A DNA stretch of 64,000 bases. It comes from JAVBPB01 sp031549965 (lineage in GTDB: Bacteria > Bacillota > Clostridia > Lachnospirales > Lachnospiraceae). Made by a program: the position numbers and the translations under genes. Positions 53,817 through 63,485 of this stretch are shown here, piece after piece. The notes under the pieces were generated by a model. That model searched no databases, was not told the origin of the DNA, and saw nothing but the letters and a program-made list of their open reading frames with translations. Position 1 is the stretch's first letter; each line of letters begins with the position of its first letter. The stretch covers positions 62,001 through 126,000 of the forward strand of contig JAVBPB010000048.1 of assembly GCA_031549965.1 (NCBI GenBank), given 5' to 3'.

Positions 53817-55553
53817 TTATTTACCTTTAACTTCATTTTCAAGTGCAAGTCTTTTAGCAGCTTCTCCTTTTGACCAATCAATACATTTATCATAACCGTA
53901 GCCCTTTGTTACTGTAATCATTTCTGCTACTATATTGTCATATTCCTCAGGTGTTGTAGCATAAATTGCTTTCCATGAGTAGTCTGTTATTGCTTTGATT
54001 ACTTGTTCCCATGTTACTTTAAGTTCTGCATCTTTTAAGCTTTCTGCATATGTTGTTCCAACTGCTAATTTGTATGATTTTTTGTCTAAGTATTCTTGTG
54101 TATTGTTTGCACCTGTTTTTGTTCTCCAGTCAGCTTCAATATCACATCTTGCGTCGATTTGGTTGCTCTTCCAGTTGTTGTAGTTGTAGGTTTCTCCGTT
54201 TGAATCAGGATTTTCTGCATCAAGTGACCATGTGATGTTGTTTAATTGGTTTGCACCATCGTTGAATTTTCCTGAGTATCCACCAGTCATTTCTGTGTTA
54301 CGATCGAAGTGGCATAATTTACCAAGTTCTGTTGCAATAGTATTTCCTTCTGCATCATAGTCCCAAGTTACACCTTTTGGTCCGTATTCTGAAACCATTC
54401 TGCCTTCTGGTGTTGAAAGCCAGTCAATGATTTCCATACAAAGTTCTGGATATTGTGTTTTTGCTCCAATTGACCAGATACGATTGCCTCCGTATACATT
54501 CATACCATAAACAATTGGTGTTGCTTCTGCTGGTGTGAATGTACACATCATTTTGTTTTCGTTAACGTGTGCATCTGTGTTGTATCCTAATGAACCTGAA
54601 TAGTTAAATATTGAGAAGAATGTTCCGCCGTTTTGTACTTTTGCAATCATTTGATCGTATGTTTGAGTCATTGAGTCTGGATCTAGTAAGCCTTTACGGT
54701 ATAATTCATTGTAGAATTTTAACATTTCAAGATATGGGCTATTGTTGTCTAAAGCAGGGTAGAATACTCCTGTTTCAGGATCGTAGTGACCCATACCTAG
54801 TTCGTCATAACCATAGTAAGCTGTTGCAGTAGATTTTACATACATAACCATTGTACCATCCCAGTCCGGCCATAATGATACTGCATATGTTGGATTTCCA
54901 TTGTCGTCTTTTGGACAGATTTCTTTCATTTTTTCTAATAAAGTTACATAATCATCTAATGATTTTACTTCCGGATAACCAAGTTGTTTGTATAAGTCCC
55001 AACGTAAATCCCATGTGTAGAAAAATTCCTGATGATCTTCGCTACTTGTTGCTACTGCGTGACCAAATCCGTATAATTTTCCGCCGGATAATTCTTTATT
55101 GCTTTCTAATGCAAATGGCATGTGTTCTTTAATGTATGGACCGTATTCACTTATTAAGTCTTCTTCTTCCCAATCAAATAATAATCCTGCATCTATTGCA
55201 TTTAAATAGTCATCACCATTTGTTCCCCAAATTACTATGTCTCCTAAATCGCCAGCTTCCATACGTGTATCGTAAACACCGTCAGCGTCTGGAATTACGT
55301 TAATTGTTACGTTAAATTTTTCTTTTAATACCTGTGCGAACCATCCTGTTAATTGACCTGAATAGTTTGCAGTCTGGCTGTATACTGTAAGGCTTACTGG
55401 CTCTCTATCTGTATTTTTTTCTGTGGTTTGTTCCTCATTGCTGTTTTGATTATTGTTATTATTTTGCTGGCCTTTTGAGCCACATGCTGTCAGCATGGAA
55501 AATGTTAATGACATAATCATTAAAAGGGATACTAATTTTTTTACTTTTTTCAT
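53817..55553 (-). CDS. Extracellular solute-binding lipoprotein (LplA-like)
   Basis: This 578-residue protein has a lipobox signal (MLTACGSKG) and a long N/Q/E-rich linker (about 27-50). SLTVYSQTANYSGQLTGWFAQVLKEKFNVTINVI, LWPDWDGTM and IDWLSTPEGRMVSEYGPKGV are like sugar-binding proteins used with LplB/YtcP-type permeases. It should deliver a carbohydrate, probably an oligosaccharide, to the permeases encoded just upstream. An intercistronic hairpin (CCAAAAG/CTTTTGG, 55582-55600) separates it from the permease gene and may raise its mRNA level. Confidence 0.92.
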   Translation of the reverse strand: MKKVKKLVSLLMIMSLTFSMLTACGSKGQQNNNNNQNSNEEQTTEKNTDREPVSLTVYSQTANYSGQLTGWFAQVLKEKFNVTINVIPDADGVYDTRMEAGDLGDIVIWGTNGDDYLNAIDAGLLFDWEEEDLISEYGPYIKEHMPFALESNKELSGGKLYGFGHAVATSSEDHQEFFYTWDLRWDLYKQLGYPEVKSLDDYVTLLEKMKEICPKDDNGNPTYAVSLWPDWDGTMVMYVKSTATAYYGYDELGMGHYDPETGVFYPALDNNSPYLEMLKFYNELYRKGLLDPDSMTQTYDQMIAKVQNGGTFFSIFNYSGSLGYNTDAHVNENKMMCTFTPAEATPIVYGMNVYGGNRIWSIGAKTQYPELCMEIIDWLSTPEGRMVSEYGPKGVTWDYDAEGNTIATELGKLCHFDRNTEMTGGYSGKFNDGANQLNNITWSLDAENPDSNGETYNYNNWKSNQIDARCDIEADWRTKTGANNTQEYLDKKSYKLAVGTTYAESLKDAELKVTWEQVIKAITDYSWKAIYATTPEEYDNIVAEMITVTKGYGYDKCIDWSKGEAAKRLALENEVKGK

Positions 55554-55635
55554 ATAAATTCCTCCTTATTTTCTATAATTACCAAAAGTAATCCTTTTGG
55601 AAGTTACCTACATTTTATAAATTTATAAACTATTA

Positions 55636-56598
55636 TTAACCTTTTACAGCTCCAAGCATAATTCCTTTTTCAAAGTAACGTTGCATAAATGGATATACCA
55701 TTAGAATTGGAATTATGGATACCATTGCTATGGTGTATTTAATTACCTTTCCATTAGAAACTCCTGAAAGAGCTGCTGCCGCTCCACTGCCGCCTCCTGA
55801 TTGCATAAGTGCTGCAAGGTTATTGCTTGTATTTAAGTAAATATATAATCTGTGTTGTAAAGTGTATAGTTCTGGTGCATTTTGCATTAATATTAAGGAA
55901 TCTGTAAAAGAGTTCCAATGTCCTACAGCTCCAAATATTGCTATTGTTGCTAAAATTGGTTTACTAAGTGGCCATATGATTCTTCTGAAAATAACCATAT
56001 ATCCTGCACCATCTAAAAATGCACTTTCCTCAAGTTCTGCTGGTATTGATTCTATATAAGTCTTAACCAATATTATGTTATAAGGTGCTACTATACTTGG
56101 AATGATGTATGCCATGAAGTGATTTGTAAGTCCAAGCATAGCCATATTTAAATACCAAGGAATTAATCCTGCGTTAAAATACATTGTAATAACTAAAAAA
56201 CGATACAAGAATTTACGTTTCCACATTTCATTTTTTGTCATTAGGTATCCTATAAATGCTGATGCTAAAACCATTAATGCTGTTCCAATTAATGTTCTGC
56301 CTATGGATACGGTAAATGCTGATAGTAAGTCACCAACACTTGTAAGGGCAATGTAGTTATCAAAGTGTATTCCTTGTGGTATAAAGTTAATTACACCTCT
56401 TTTTACCAAATCATTTGAAGAAATGGTATTTATAAATAAGTAATAAAATGGGAAAATACAGCTTAATGTAAATATAGTAAAGAATAAATAGTTTACTATA
56501 TTAAAACTAATGTCTCCTGCTGTTAAACGATATTTCCTTTTACTTTCATACTTTCTTTCTGCTTTTGCGTCTAATTTCTCTTGTTTTGTCTTAGCCAT
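55636..56598 (-). CDS. Carbohydrate ABC permease (LplC/YtcP-like)
   Basis: This 320-residue protein has six hydrophobic helices. The basic N-terminus is followed by GDISFNIVNYLFFTIFTLSCIFPFYYLFINTIS, and the EAA loop reads ELEESAFLDGAGYMVIFRRIIWPLSKPILA. The end (YPFMQRYFEKGIMLGAVKG) is typical of this permease family. AGGAGG precedes the ATG. It pairs with the other permease gene; no ATPase gene is in the window, as is usual for such systems that share an MsmX-type ATPase. Confidence 0.93.
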   Translation of the reverse strand: MAKTKQEKLDAKAERKYESKRKYRLTAGDISFNIVNYLFFTIFTLSCIFPFYYLFINTISSNDLVKRGVINFIPQGIHFDNYIALTSVGDLLSAFTVSIGRTLIGTALMVLASAFIGYLMTKNEMWKRKFLYRFLVITMYFNAGLIPWYLNMAMLGLTNHFMAYIIPSIVAPYNIILVKTYIESIPAELEESAFLDGAGYMVIFRRIIWPLSKPILATIAIFGAVGHWNSFTDSLILMQNAPELYTLQHRLYIYLNTSNNLAALMQSGGGSGAAAALSGVSNGKVIKYTIAMVSIIPILMVYPFMQRYFEKGIMLGAVKG

Positions 56599-56609
56599 AT
56601 TTTCACCTC

Positions 56610-58064
56610 CTATACTATGCTTTCACCACGAATTAATTTTGAAACACCGTTTGCAGCAAATAATAATGCTACGCTGACTACAGATTTTACCATACCTATA
56701 ACGGTAGATAGTGGAATAACACCACTTTTAATACCTAATTGATATACATATAAGTCAAGTACTGTAATAGTGCTTGTGTTTGTTGCATTTTCAAATACCA
56801 TGTATTGATCCATACCGTTACTTAATACTCCTGCTACTGCCATTAAAAGAAGTACACAGTATGTTGGAATTAAGCCTGGTAAAGTAATATGTCTCATCTT
56901 TTGAAATCTTCCGGCACCGTCAACTGTTGCCGCTTCATATAATTGCTGATCAATTCCTGATATGGCAGCTATGTAAATAATTGCACTCCAGCCAAGTCCT
57001 TTCCACATTCCCCATGCTAACATCTTAAGCCATGTGTGTGAATCACCCATTAAATAGTTAATTGGAGCTTCCAAAAGACCTGAATTTACCATAAGAGTGT
57101 TAATAAATCCGTCTGTTGAGAAAATTGCAAGGGCTACTGCATACATTAAAACCCAGCTAATAAAGTTTGGTATAGTTGTAAATGTCTGTACAAAACGGCG
57201 GAAACGAATATTTCTGATTTCTGATAGAAATATTGCAAATGCCATTGCTACCCAGCTTGTTGCAATTCCAAGTCCGCTCATTGCAAGAGTATTTCTAAGA
57301 ACTCTTAAAATATCTCTTTTGGTTGCTTCATTTTCAAATAAAGAGGTAAACCATTTAAATCCTATAAAATTATCTGAGGATAATGTTCCTCCTGATTTAT
57401 AGTCATAAAATGCATATCTCCATCCCCATAGTGGAAGGTATGAAAATACAAAAATAAGTGCTGCAAATGGTAAAAACATTAAGAATAATTTATACTTTGA
57501 TTCCATTTCAAATTTAGATTCTTTATCTACTTTTGGAAGTAAAAACTGTACTACTAATGGTACAATTAATGTAATTAAAGCAATCAATAAAAAGAAATAA
57601 AATCCTGTTGGAAACGATGGTAAAACTTTTGATTCATTTGTTGTTTGTAGTATTTGTGTATAGCCAATGTAGATTCCTACTAGTCCAATTATCTGTAAAA
57701 CTCCTCCAGCAATTCCAAACCAGTTTCCGAATTTTTTGCATTTTAGATTTCCTACGGACAAGCATCCACAGGCACATGCTGCAAAAATACCTACACAAAT
57801 AAACAAACTGGAAACAAATACTAACATGAAAGTAGATTCTTGTACCCATCCTTTTGTAAAGGCTCTGCCGCACTCTGCTGTCAGGTTAGAATAAAAAAGT
57901 CCTGATGTGAATAATGACATGTTCTTATTAATTAATCCAGAAATTTTTGCCGGATTAATGGCAGGAAAAAACATCATAATTGCAGAGAATAATATACCTA
58001 TACGAAGTAAAATGTACACTTTTCCTGCAATGAATTCTTGCTTTGATACTGCTACTTGATTCAT
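56610..58064 (-). CDS. Carbohydrate ABC permease (LplB-like) with N-terminal membrane extension
   Basis: This 484-residue protein is about 170 residues longer than usual. Residues 1-185 contain an extra four-helix membrane domain with many cysteines (FAACACGCLSVGNLKCKKFG). The rest (about 190-484) is a standard LplB permease with FSYLPLWGWRYAFYDYK and the EAA loop EAATVDGAGRFQKMRHITLPGL. Extension function is unknown. AAGGAGG precedes the ATG. Confidence 0.9.
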   Translation of the reverse strand: MNQVAVSKQEFIAGKVYILLRIGILFSAIMMFFPAINPAKISGLINKNMSLFTSGLFYSNLTAECGRAFTKGWVQESTFMLVFVSSLFICVGIFAACACGCLSVGNLKCKKFGNWFGIAGGVLQIIGLVGIYIGYTQILQTTNESKVLPSFPTGFYFFLLIALITLIVPLVVQFLLPKVDKESKFEMESKYKLFLMFLPFAALIFVFSYLPLWGWRYAFYDYKSGGTLSSDNFIGFKWFTSLFENEATKRDILRVLRNTLAMSGLGIATSWVAMAFAIFLSEIRNIRFRRFVQTFTTIPNFISWVLMYAVALAIFSTDGFINTLMVNSGLLEAPINYLMGDSHTWLKMLAWGMWKGLGWSAIIYIAAISGIDQQLYEAATVDGAGRFQKMRHITLPGLIPTYCVLLLMAVAGVLSNGMDQYMVFENATNTSTITVLDLYVYQLGIKSGVIPLSTVIGMVKSVVSVALLFAANGVSKLIRGESIV

Positions 58065-58080
58065 TTCGTAACTCCTCCTT

Positions 58081-58134
58081 AAGTTATCCTTTTTTTATCT
58101 TCTATCTTATATTTATTATACAAAAGGATAGCTT
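58081..58134 (-). promoter_or_regulatory. Leader hairpin of permease operon
   Basis: AAGTTATCCTTTT (58081-58093) and AAAAGGATAGCTT (58122-58134) form a 12-13 bp stem that ends beside the ribosome binding site of the LplB-like gene. Folding could influence translation or processing. Confidence 0.4.
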
Positions 58135-58233
58135 ATAAAACTACGGTCAATACTTGACGAAAAATACAGTACTTTTTTGCACTTCAAAATTGTGCAAAAA
58201 GTTTGCCTTACTAATTCTTATTAATATTATGGG

Positions 58234-58274
58234 ATTAAAAAGAATGGGGCAAATGGTGTATTTCATCATTTGCC
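58234..58274 (-). terminator. Terminator after duplicated surface-protein gene
   Basis: GGCAAATG and CATTTGCC form an 8-bp stem with a run of T (ATTCTTTTT) on the minus strand. It separates this gene from the permease genes. Confidence 0.82.
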
Positions 58275-58292
58275 TCCATCTAAGTTATTTAA

Positions 58293-60098
58293 TTATTTTT
58301 TCTTATTTTTTTGCATTACTACATATGCTGCACATCCTGCTGCTGCAATAGCAATTATTACAATTACAATAATCATTGTTGATGGACCACCTTCATCTGT
58401 TGTATCTGCTGCTTGAGTTGTTGCCTCTGTTGTTGCGGCTGTAGTTGCCTCTGTTGTTGCTACAGTTGTTGCTTGTGTAGGTTCTTCAATTACTGCACCT
58501 GTATTAAATCCAGTTCCTTCTAAAGTAAATACTACTTTAACTTCACTGTTTGGAGTCATTGTTTCTGGCATAACAACAGGATTATCCTTAGTTCCGCTTC
58601 CGTAAGCATTGTATAATTCTAAACGAAATCTTCCGTTACCTTCTAAGTCTCCCATGAGTATATTTTTGTTCTTGCTGTTTACTTTAACACCGTCAACATA
58701 TACTTCAACTGTTGCTTTTGCATCAGTATCAGTAAATGAACCGTCTGCTGCTTCTCTTAAAGTGCCAACTGCTTTCATTGCATCTCCAAGACCTTCAATA
58801 TCTACTAAAAATACTAATTTTTCTGGATCTGGAGCTGCCTGAGCTGTTGCACCTAATTGTGCTGCTGTAGTAACAACTTCCCATTTTCCATCTCCTAAGA
58901 TTTTTGCATCCCCTGCTACTCCTGGGTTATAATTTTCCCACACGCCAGTTCCATCAGCAAACATCATAAATGCATTAAATTCTGTAGGGATAACATATTC
59001 TTCTTGTGGAGCTTCAGAAGCTTTACCTTCCACTAAAGTATAAGTTACTTCTACTGTTTTAATATTAGTAACTGTATCTCCTGCTACTGGTGTTGGTGTA
59101 ACATCTGAAATGTTGCCGTCAGCACTACGTCCTTCTGTTACTTCACTAACCCATTTGTTGTAAAGATTGGTACGTGTGTCTTCTTTATTGTCTGAACTTG
59201 TGTAAGTTTTTCCTAAAGTAACTGCTTCTCCGTTAATTTTAACTGAATCAATCTGCATATAGCAATTTGGGAAATATAATTCACCGTCATCAATTTCTAC
59301 ATCCATAAATTCAATATTTGGACAAACTCCGCCTTCAACTCCTGAAAAATCAAGTGATACTGTATACTGTCCAACTCCTGTTACCATAGCATTGTTAGCT
59401 ACAACAGGTGCATAGTCTTTTCCGTCAAACCAGTATTGGTAAGTCCAGTTACTATCTGCCATAGATATGTAAGTTGTTGTTCCTTCTGCTGGTAATGGTT
59501 TTGCTTCTGTAGCTGCTATTGTTTGTGCTCCGAATACAACTCCATCTCCTAAAGTAAAGGTTACTTCAACTGTTTTAATATTAGTATACTTATCTCCTGC
59601 AATAGGTGCTGGACTGCATCCGTCTCCGTTGCCGTCTGCTGTACGTCCTTCTGTTACTTCTGATACCCATTTGTTATATAAGTTAGTACGAGTGTTAATT
59701 TTATCATCTGTGCTTGTGTAAGTTTTTCCAAGTTCAACTGCTTCACCATTAATTTTAACTGAATCAATTGTCATGTAACTGTTTGGATAAAGCGTTTCAC
59801 CATCTTTAACCTCAACGTCAAAAAATTCAATGTTTGGAGCAACTCCACCTTCAACACCTGTAAAATCAAGTGCTACTGTATATTGTCCAAATCCGTTTAC
59901 TGTTGCATTAGTTGCTTTAATTGGTGCATAATCATTTCCGTCAAACCAATACTGAACTTTCCATTCACTGTCTGCAAAACTTAAGTACGCTGTTGTTTCC
60001 CCATCAGCTTTTACTTCAACAGATGGTACTGTCATTGTAGATAAAACTAGTGCCATCATCATTAAAGAAACAAATAATTTCTTAAAAACTTTTTTCAT
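58293..60098 (-). CDS. Membrane-anchored surface protein with duplicated domains
   Basis: This 601-residue protein has a signal peptide, then two related domains of about 175 residues (33-205 and 210-385). Each has YWFDGxDYAP, VxGxGQYTVxLDFxGVEGG, DSVKINGEAV and RTNLYNKWVSEVTEGR. A divergent third domain follows (390-530; FADGTGVWENYNPG), then a T/A/E stalk, a C-terminal helix and KKK tail. It resembles a carbohydrate-binding surface protein, given the neighbouring transporter. Its exact role is unknown. AGGAGG precedes the ATG. Confidence 0.82.
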   Translation of the reverse strand: MKKVFKKLFVSLMMMALVLSTMTVPSVEVKADGETTAYLSFADSEWKVQYWFDGNDYAPIKATNATVNGFGQYTVALDFTGVEGGVAPNIEFFDVEVKDGETLYPNSYMTIDSVKINGEAVELGKTYTSTDDKINTRTNLYNKWVSEVTEGRTADGNGDGCSPAPIAGDKYTNIKTVEVTFTLGDGVVFGAQTIAATEAKPLPAEGTTTYISMADSNWTYQYWFDGKDYAPVVANNAMVTGVGQYTVSLDFSGVEGGVCPNIEFMDVEIDDGELYFPNCYMQIDSVKINGEAVTLGKTYTSSDNKEDTRTNLYNKWVSEVTEGRSADGNISDVTPTPVAGDTVTNIKTVEVTYTLVEGKASEAPQEEYVIPTEFNAFMMFADGTGVWENYNPGVAGDAKILGDGKWEVVTTAAQLGATAQAAPDPEKLVFLVDIEGLGDAMKAVGTLREAADGSFTDTDAKATVEVYVDGVKVNSKNKNILMGDLEGNGRFRLELYNAYGSGTKDNPVVMPETMTPNSEVKVVFTLEGTGFNTGAVIEEPTQATTVATTEATTAATTEATTQAADTTDEGGPSTMIIVIVIIAIAAAGCAAYVVMQKNKKK

Positions 60099-60231
60099 AT
60101 CATTTCCTCCTATATAATATTTTAACAGCCGAAGCTGTATAGGTACTATTACCTTTAATAAGAGTTTATTATATTTTTACCTAAAAAGAAACCGTTCCTT
60201 TTTTACATGAATTACCCACATTATTATACAT

Positions 60232-62058
60232 TCATTTTTCATCTTCTTCTACTGAATAATTTCTAGGTGGAAGTTCAAGGGTTGTAACTGTTTCCACTCC
60301 TTTTATGCTTTTTATTGACATACCATAATTTTCTCCATAACATAGACGTATTCTTTGCTGAATATTGTAAAGTCCAATACTGGAACGCAAATTAGATTTA
60401 GGTGTTTGAATTTTTTTCATTAATGCTTGTAATTCTTCTTCATCCATTCCACATCCGTTATCAGAAATAGTAATACATAAGTTAATATCCTTTCTAGTTA
60501 CTTCAATTTTAATTCTTCCATTACTTTCTACCTGCTCTAATCCATGAATAATGGCATTCTCAACAATTGGCTGGAGTAAAAGAGGTAATATTTCAAATTG
60601 ATTTACATCTACTTCTTCCCCAATAATTAATTCATAATTTACCTTGTCATCAAAACGCATTTTTTGAATCTGTAAATATATTTGAATATAATCTAATTCA
60701 TTTTTTAGTGTTGTCCATGCAGTTCCCGTGTTCTCTAACACATATCTCATTGATTTTCCAAGTAGTTTAATACTATTAGCAACTTCTCTGTTTCCAGTGG
60801 TCAATGCTTTCATTCTTATAGTTTCTAAAGTATTATAAAGAAAATGAGGATTAATCTGGCTTGCCAGCATCTTAAATTCCATTTCCTGTTGTTTGTTTTT
60901 TAGCTTCTGCTCATTGATCCGAGATTCATACATTTGTGCATCTTTTTTCTTGATTTTTTGTACCATAATCTCTAAATCAGCAAACGCTTCATAAAGCTCA
61001 TCCTGTCCATAGAATGTATGGATAATATTATAATCTTCGTTACTTGCCTTATGCATTTCTTCTCTTAGAATCTCTACCCTTCCTGTAAAATAATGAGCAA
61101 AATAGTGTATTACAATTCCCGGTAAAACAATCGCCACAAAAATAATTAATCCACAAGTAAATAATATTTTATTAATATCTTTGTATGCACCTGTATTCAG
61201 GGTACAAATATAAACCTTAGAAGATGATTGGTAAACTGCTAGTGACGATACTGATATTAAGTATTTTATGTTTCCATGCTCGTAATTTCCCACATAAGAA
61301 CCTGTGTATTGATAGTATGGATCATTGTAATTAATAGGTATATCTTCTTTTACACCATACCTGTCTCGTATATTACTATAAAAAACCACCTCATCATTTA
61401 AAGAAAGTTCTGTATAATAATCGTTAGTATCTATACGACTCTTTAAATAGTTATTGCTAATCTTTATTACTAATACAGCGTGATAAGGAGAACCTGCCAG
61501 AGGGATTTTTCTAACCAAACTTAAATTCCAATAATTATTATCGTATTTATCTGTTAGCATAATAGGAATCCACGATACACTGGATTGGTTGTATGCAATT
61601 TTATACCATTCACTTTCTGTGATTTCATCTGTTACTGGGTGAAATCTTTTGTAATCACTAATACCTGGATTATCTGTATAAATAGCAATATCTTCCACTT
61701 CTGCATAATTAAGTGCATAATTTTCTACAATTTTATAGTTAGTGCTTAGTTTTTCAAATTGTGCCATGGACAGATATTCCTTAGTTAATAAGTTTTCAAG
61801 ACCATCATCAAAGGAAATAACTTCTGATATATTATAAATTTGTGATGTTATTTCAAACAATATAGTACGGGTACGAAGATTATCTGACTCTATTAAATCT
61901 CTATGATAGTTAAGTAAAAGCCTTGAATTATTCCCAATTAAAAAACCTCCAATTAATAATATAGGCACAAAAATTGAAATCAAGTAGATTGAATACAATT
62001 GTTTTTTAATCTTCATTCGATTAAACAGGGTTTGTAACCTTTTTACTAATTGTTTCAT
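60232..62058 (-). CDS. YesM-type sensor histidine kinase
   Basis: ATG at 62058 (GGAAGGAG upstream) gives about 608 residues. An N-terminal membrane helix, a Cache-like extracellular sensor (about 40-295) and a second helix (about 300-325) lead to a HAMP-like linker. His motif is ASQINPHFLYNTLETIRM, then VENAIIHGLE and SDNGCGMDEEELQAL. This group usually works with AraC-type regulators bearing a receiver domain. Its start lies inside the AraC regulator gene, so the two are coupled. Confidence 0.9.
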   Translation of the reverse strand: MKQLVKRLQTLFNRMKIKKQLYSIYLISIFVPILLIGGFLIGNNSRLLLNYHRDLIESDNLRTRTILFEITSQIYNISEVISFDDGLENLLTKEYLSMAQFEKLSTNYKIVENYALNYAEVEDIAIYTDNPGISDYKRFHPVTDEITESEWYKIAYNQSSVSWIPIMLTDKYDNNYWNLSLVRKIPLAGSPYHAVLVIKISNNYLKSRIDTNDYYTELSLNDEVVFYSNIRDRYGVKEDIPINYNDPYYQYTGSYVGNYEHGNIKYLISVSSLAVYQSSSKVYICTLNTGAYKDINKILFTCGLIIFVAIVLPGIVIHYFAHYFTGRVEILREEMHKASNEDYNIIHTFYGQDELYEAFADLEIMVQKIKKKDAQMYESRINEQKLKNKQQEMEFKMLASQINPHFLYNTLETIRMKALTTGNREVANSIKLLGKSMRYVLENTGTAWTTLKNELDYIQIYLQIQKMRFDDKVNYELIIGEEVDVNQFEILPLLLQPIVENAIIHGLEQVESNGRIKIEVTRKDINLCITISDNGCGMDEEELQALMKKIQTPKSNLRSSIGLYNIQQRIRLCYGENYGMSIKSIKGVETVTTLELPPRNYSVEEDEK

Positions 62059-62968
62059 ATTTTCTTGCTCCTTCCTCTTTTTCACGAGCTGATTTTCTAT
62101 ATTCATTAGGACTTAAATTCATATATTTACGAAATTGTTTTCCAAAATAACTATTACTGTTAAATCCGGTCATTAATGCAACTGAGGTTATTGACTCGTT
62201 TGTTTCTTCTAATAATTTGGCCGCTGCTCCAATCCTATGTAACATTAAATATTCAAAGGGCGTGGTTTGGAGATTTCTCTGAAAGCAGCGACAGCATTCA
62301 CTTTTACTTACGCTTATATATTCACAGATATCATCTAATGTTATATTCTCAGCATAATTACTATGTATGTATTGTAGTGCCTGATAGATTCTGCCCTCAT
62401 CAATAGATGGTACCTCTTTATTTTCTTTTTGATCTTTCCACAAGTTTTGAAGTAAAATTAACCAGATATCGCACATTTTATTGTGAAGTGCATACTCATA
62501 AGCAAATGTCTTTTCATGATTAATTTCATATACCTCGGCTAATCTTTCCAAAACCCCTTTTTGCCAGAAAACTTCTGGTGAAAAGCTTTGAAATTTTAAG
62601 GTGTCGTTTTGAATATATGGCATTACGTATCTGGTGCCTAGCAGATATCCTTTTTCTATTCCTAGTAGTCCAGGATGCATTACTATTGTAAACATGAAGG
62701 TTTCTTCTTCGCCTGTTGGTATCATTTGATGGAGTACGTTTGAATTAATGAAGATTCCTTCTCCTGATTTAAGCTCTAAGTTGTTATTGCCTACGGATAT
62801 TAGGACTTTTCCGCTAATTATTACTACAAATTCCAGTTCTTCATGCCAATGCCATGGTATGATCTGGGCTACGTATTTTTTGAAATCGTTCCAATATACG
62901 TCCATGGGGAAGTGTAGAGTTCCGTGTTGTGTTTTTTCTTGTAGGTCTTGTTCTTTTGATTTTTTCAT
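62021..62968 (-). CDS. AraC-family regulator with cupin sensor and no receiver domain
   Basis: This 315-residue protein has a cupin-like N-terminal domain (PWHWHEELEFVVIISGKV, GEGIFINSNVLHQMIP). The C-terminal helix-turn-helix pair is ITLDDICEYISVSKSECCRCFQRNLQTTPFEYLMLHR and VALMTGFNSNSYFGKQFRKYMNLSPNEYRKS. There is no REC domain, although it overlaps a YesM kinase gene. It likely controls the transporter genes in response to a sugar bound by the cupin. AAAGGAG precedes the ATG. Confidence 0.92.
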   Translation of the reverse strand: MKKSKEQDLQEKTQHGTLHFPMDVYWNDFKKYVAQIIPWHWHEELEFVVIISGKVLISVGNNNLELKSGEGIFINSNVLHQMIPTGEEETFMFTIVMHPGLLGIEKGYLLGTRYVMPYIQNDTLKFQSFSPEVFWQKGVLERLAEVYEINHEKTFAYEYALHNKMCDIWLILLQNLWKDQKENKEVPSIDEGRIYQALQYIHSNYAENITLDDICEYISVSKSECCRCFQRNLQTTPFEYLMLHRIGAAAKLLEETNESITSVALMTGFNSNSYFGKQFRKYMNLSPNEYRKSAREKEEGARKYETISKKVTNPV

Positions 62969-62985
62969 TTATTAGTACTCCTTTG

Positions 62986-63089
62986 GGTAGGGGTTGATTT
63001 TATGAACGCTTTGCTTTGTAGTCTTTGACCCTCTGAGTTTTTTAACTATTCATTGTATGCTTATGGTCTAACATTCCAATGAGCCTATA
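62986..63089 (-). repeat. Dispersed leader repeat (copy 2 of the yesL leader)
   Basis: Blocks GGGGTTG, ACGCTTTGCTT...TAGTCTTT and AACATTCCAATGAGCCTATA (63070-63089) match the yesL leader in the same order (20-mer at 53448-53467). Here the central part has no 37-bp arm. The remaining 62969-63485 stretch holds no gene that I can support. Confidence 0.7.
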
Positions 63090-63485
63090 AATAACCATCA
63101 TCTTAGCAGGCTGCACCATATATTGTTTTTATATATTTAATAGAATAAAATTAAATATGTTCTTTTGTATACTCTATTAATTAGAGATGTGTATGATTTA
63201 TTTTTAGATTTTTACTAATTCCTATTAAATTATCTATCACCATTTAAAATTGGAATGGGCCATCTTAATTCCAAAAAACATTAACATTACTCGCTTTATA
63301 ATAACTACTAAAAAAAGAAGAAAAAACATTCTGTAGATAAATTTACATTCTCTTTTTCCTTCTTTTTCGTTATTCTATTTATGTTAGCATATGTGATAAG
63401 ATGAAGCTCTCCTTTAATAATCTGACTTCATCCTCCATTTTCATTTGTTGAATATAGCAATATTAAGGTAAATTTAAATAATAAA

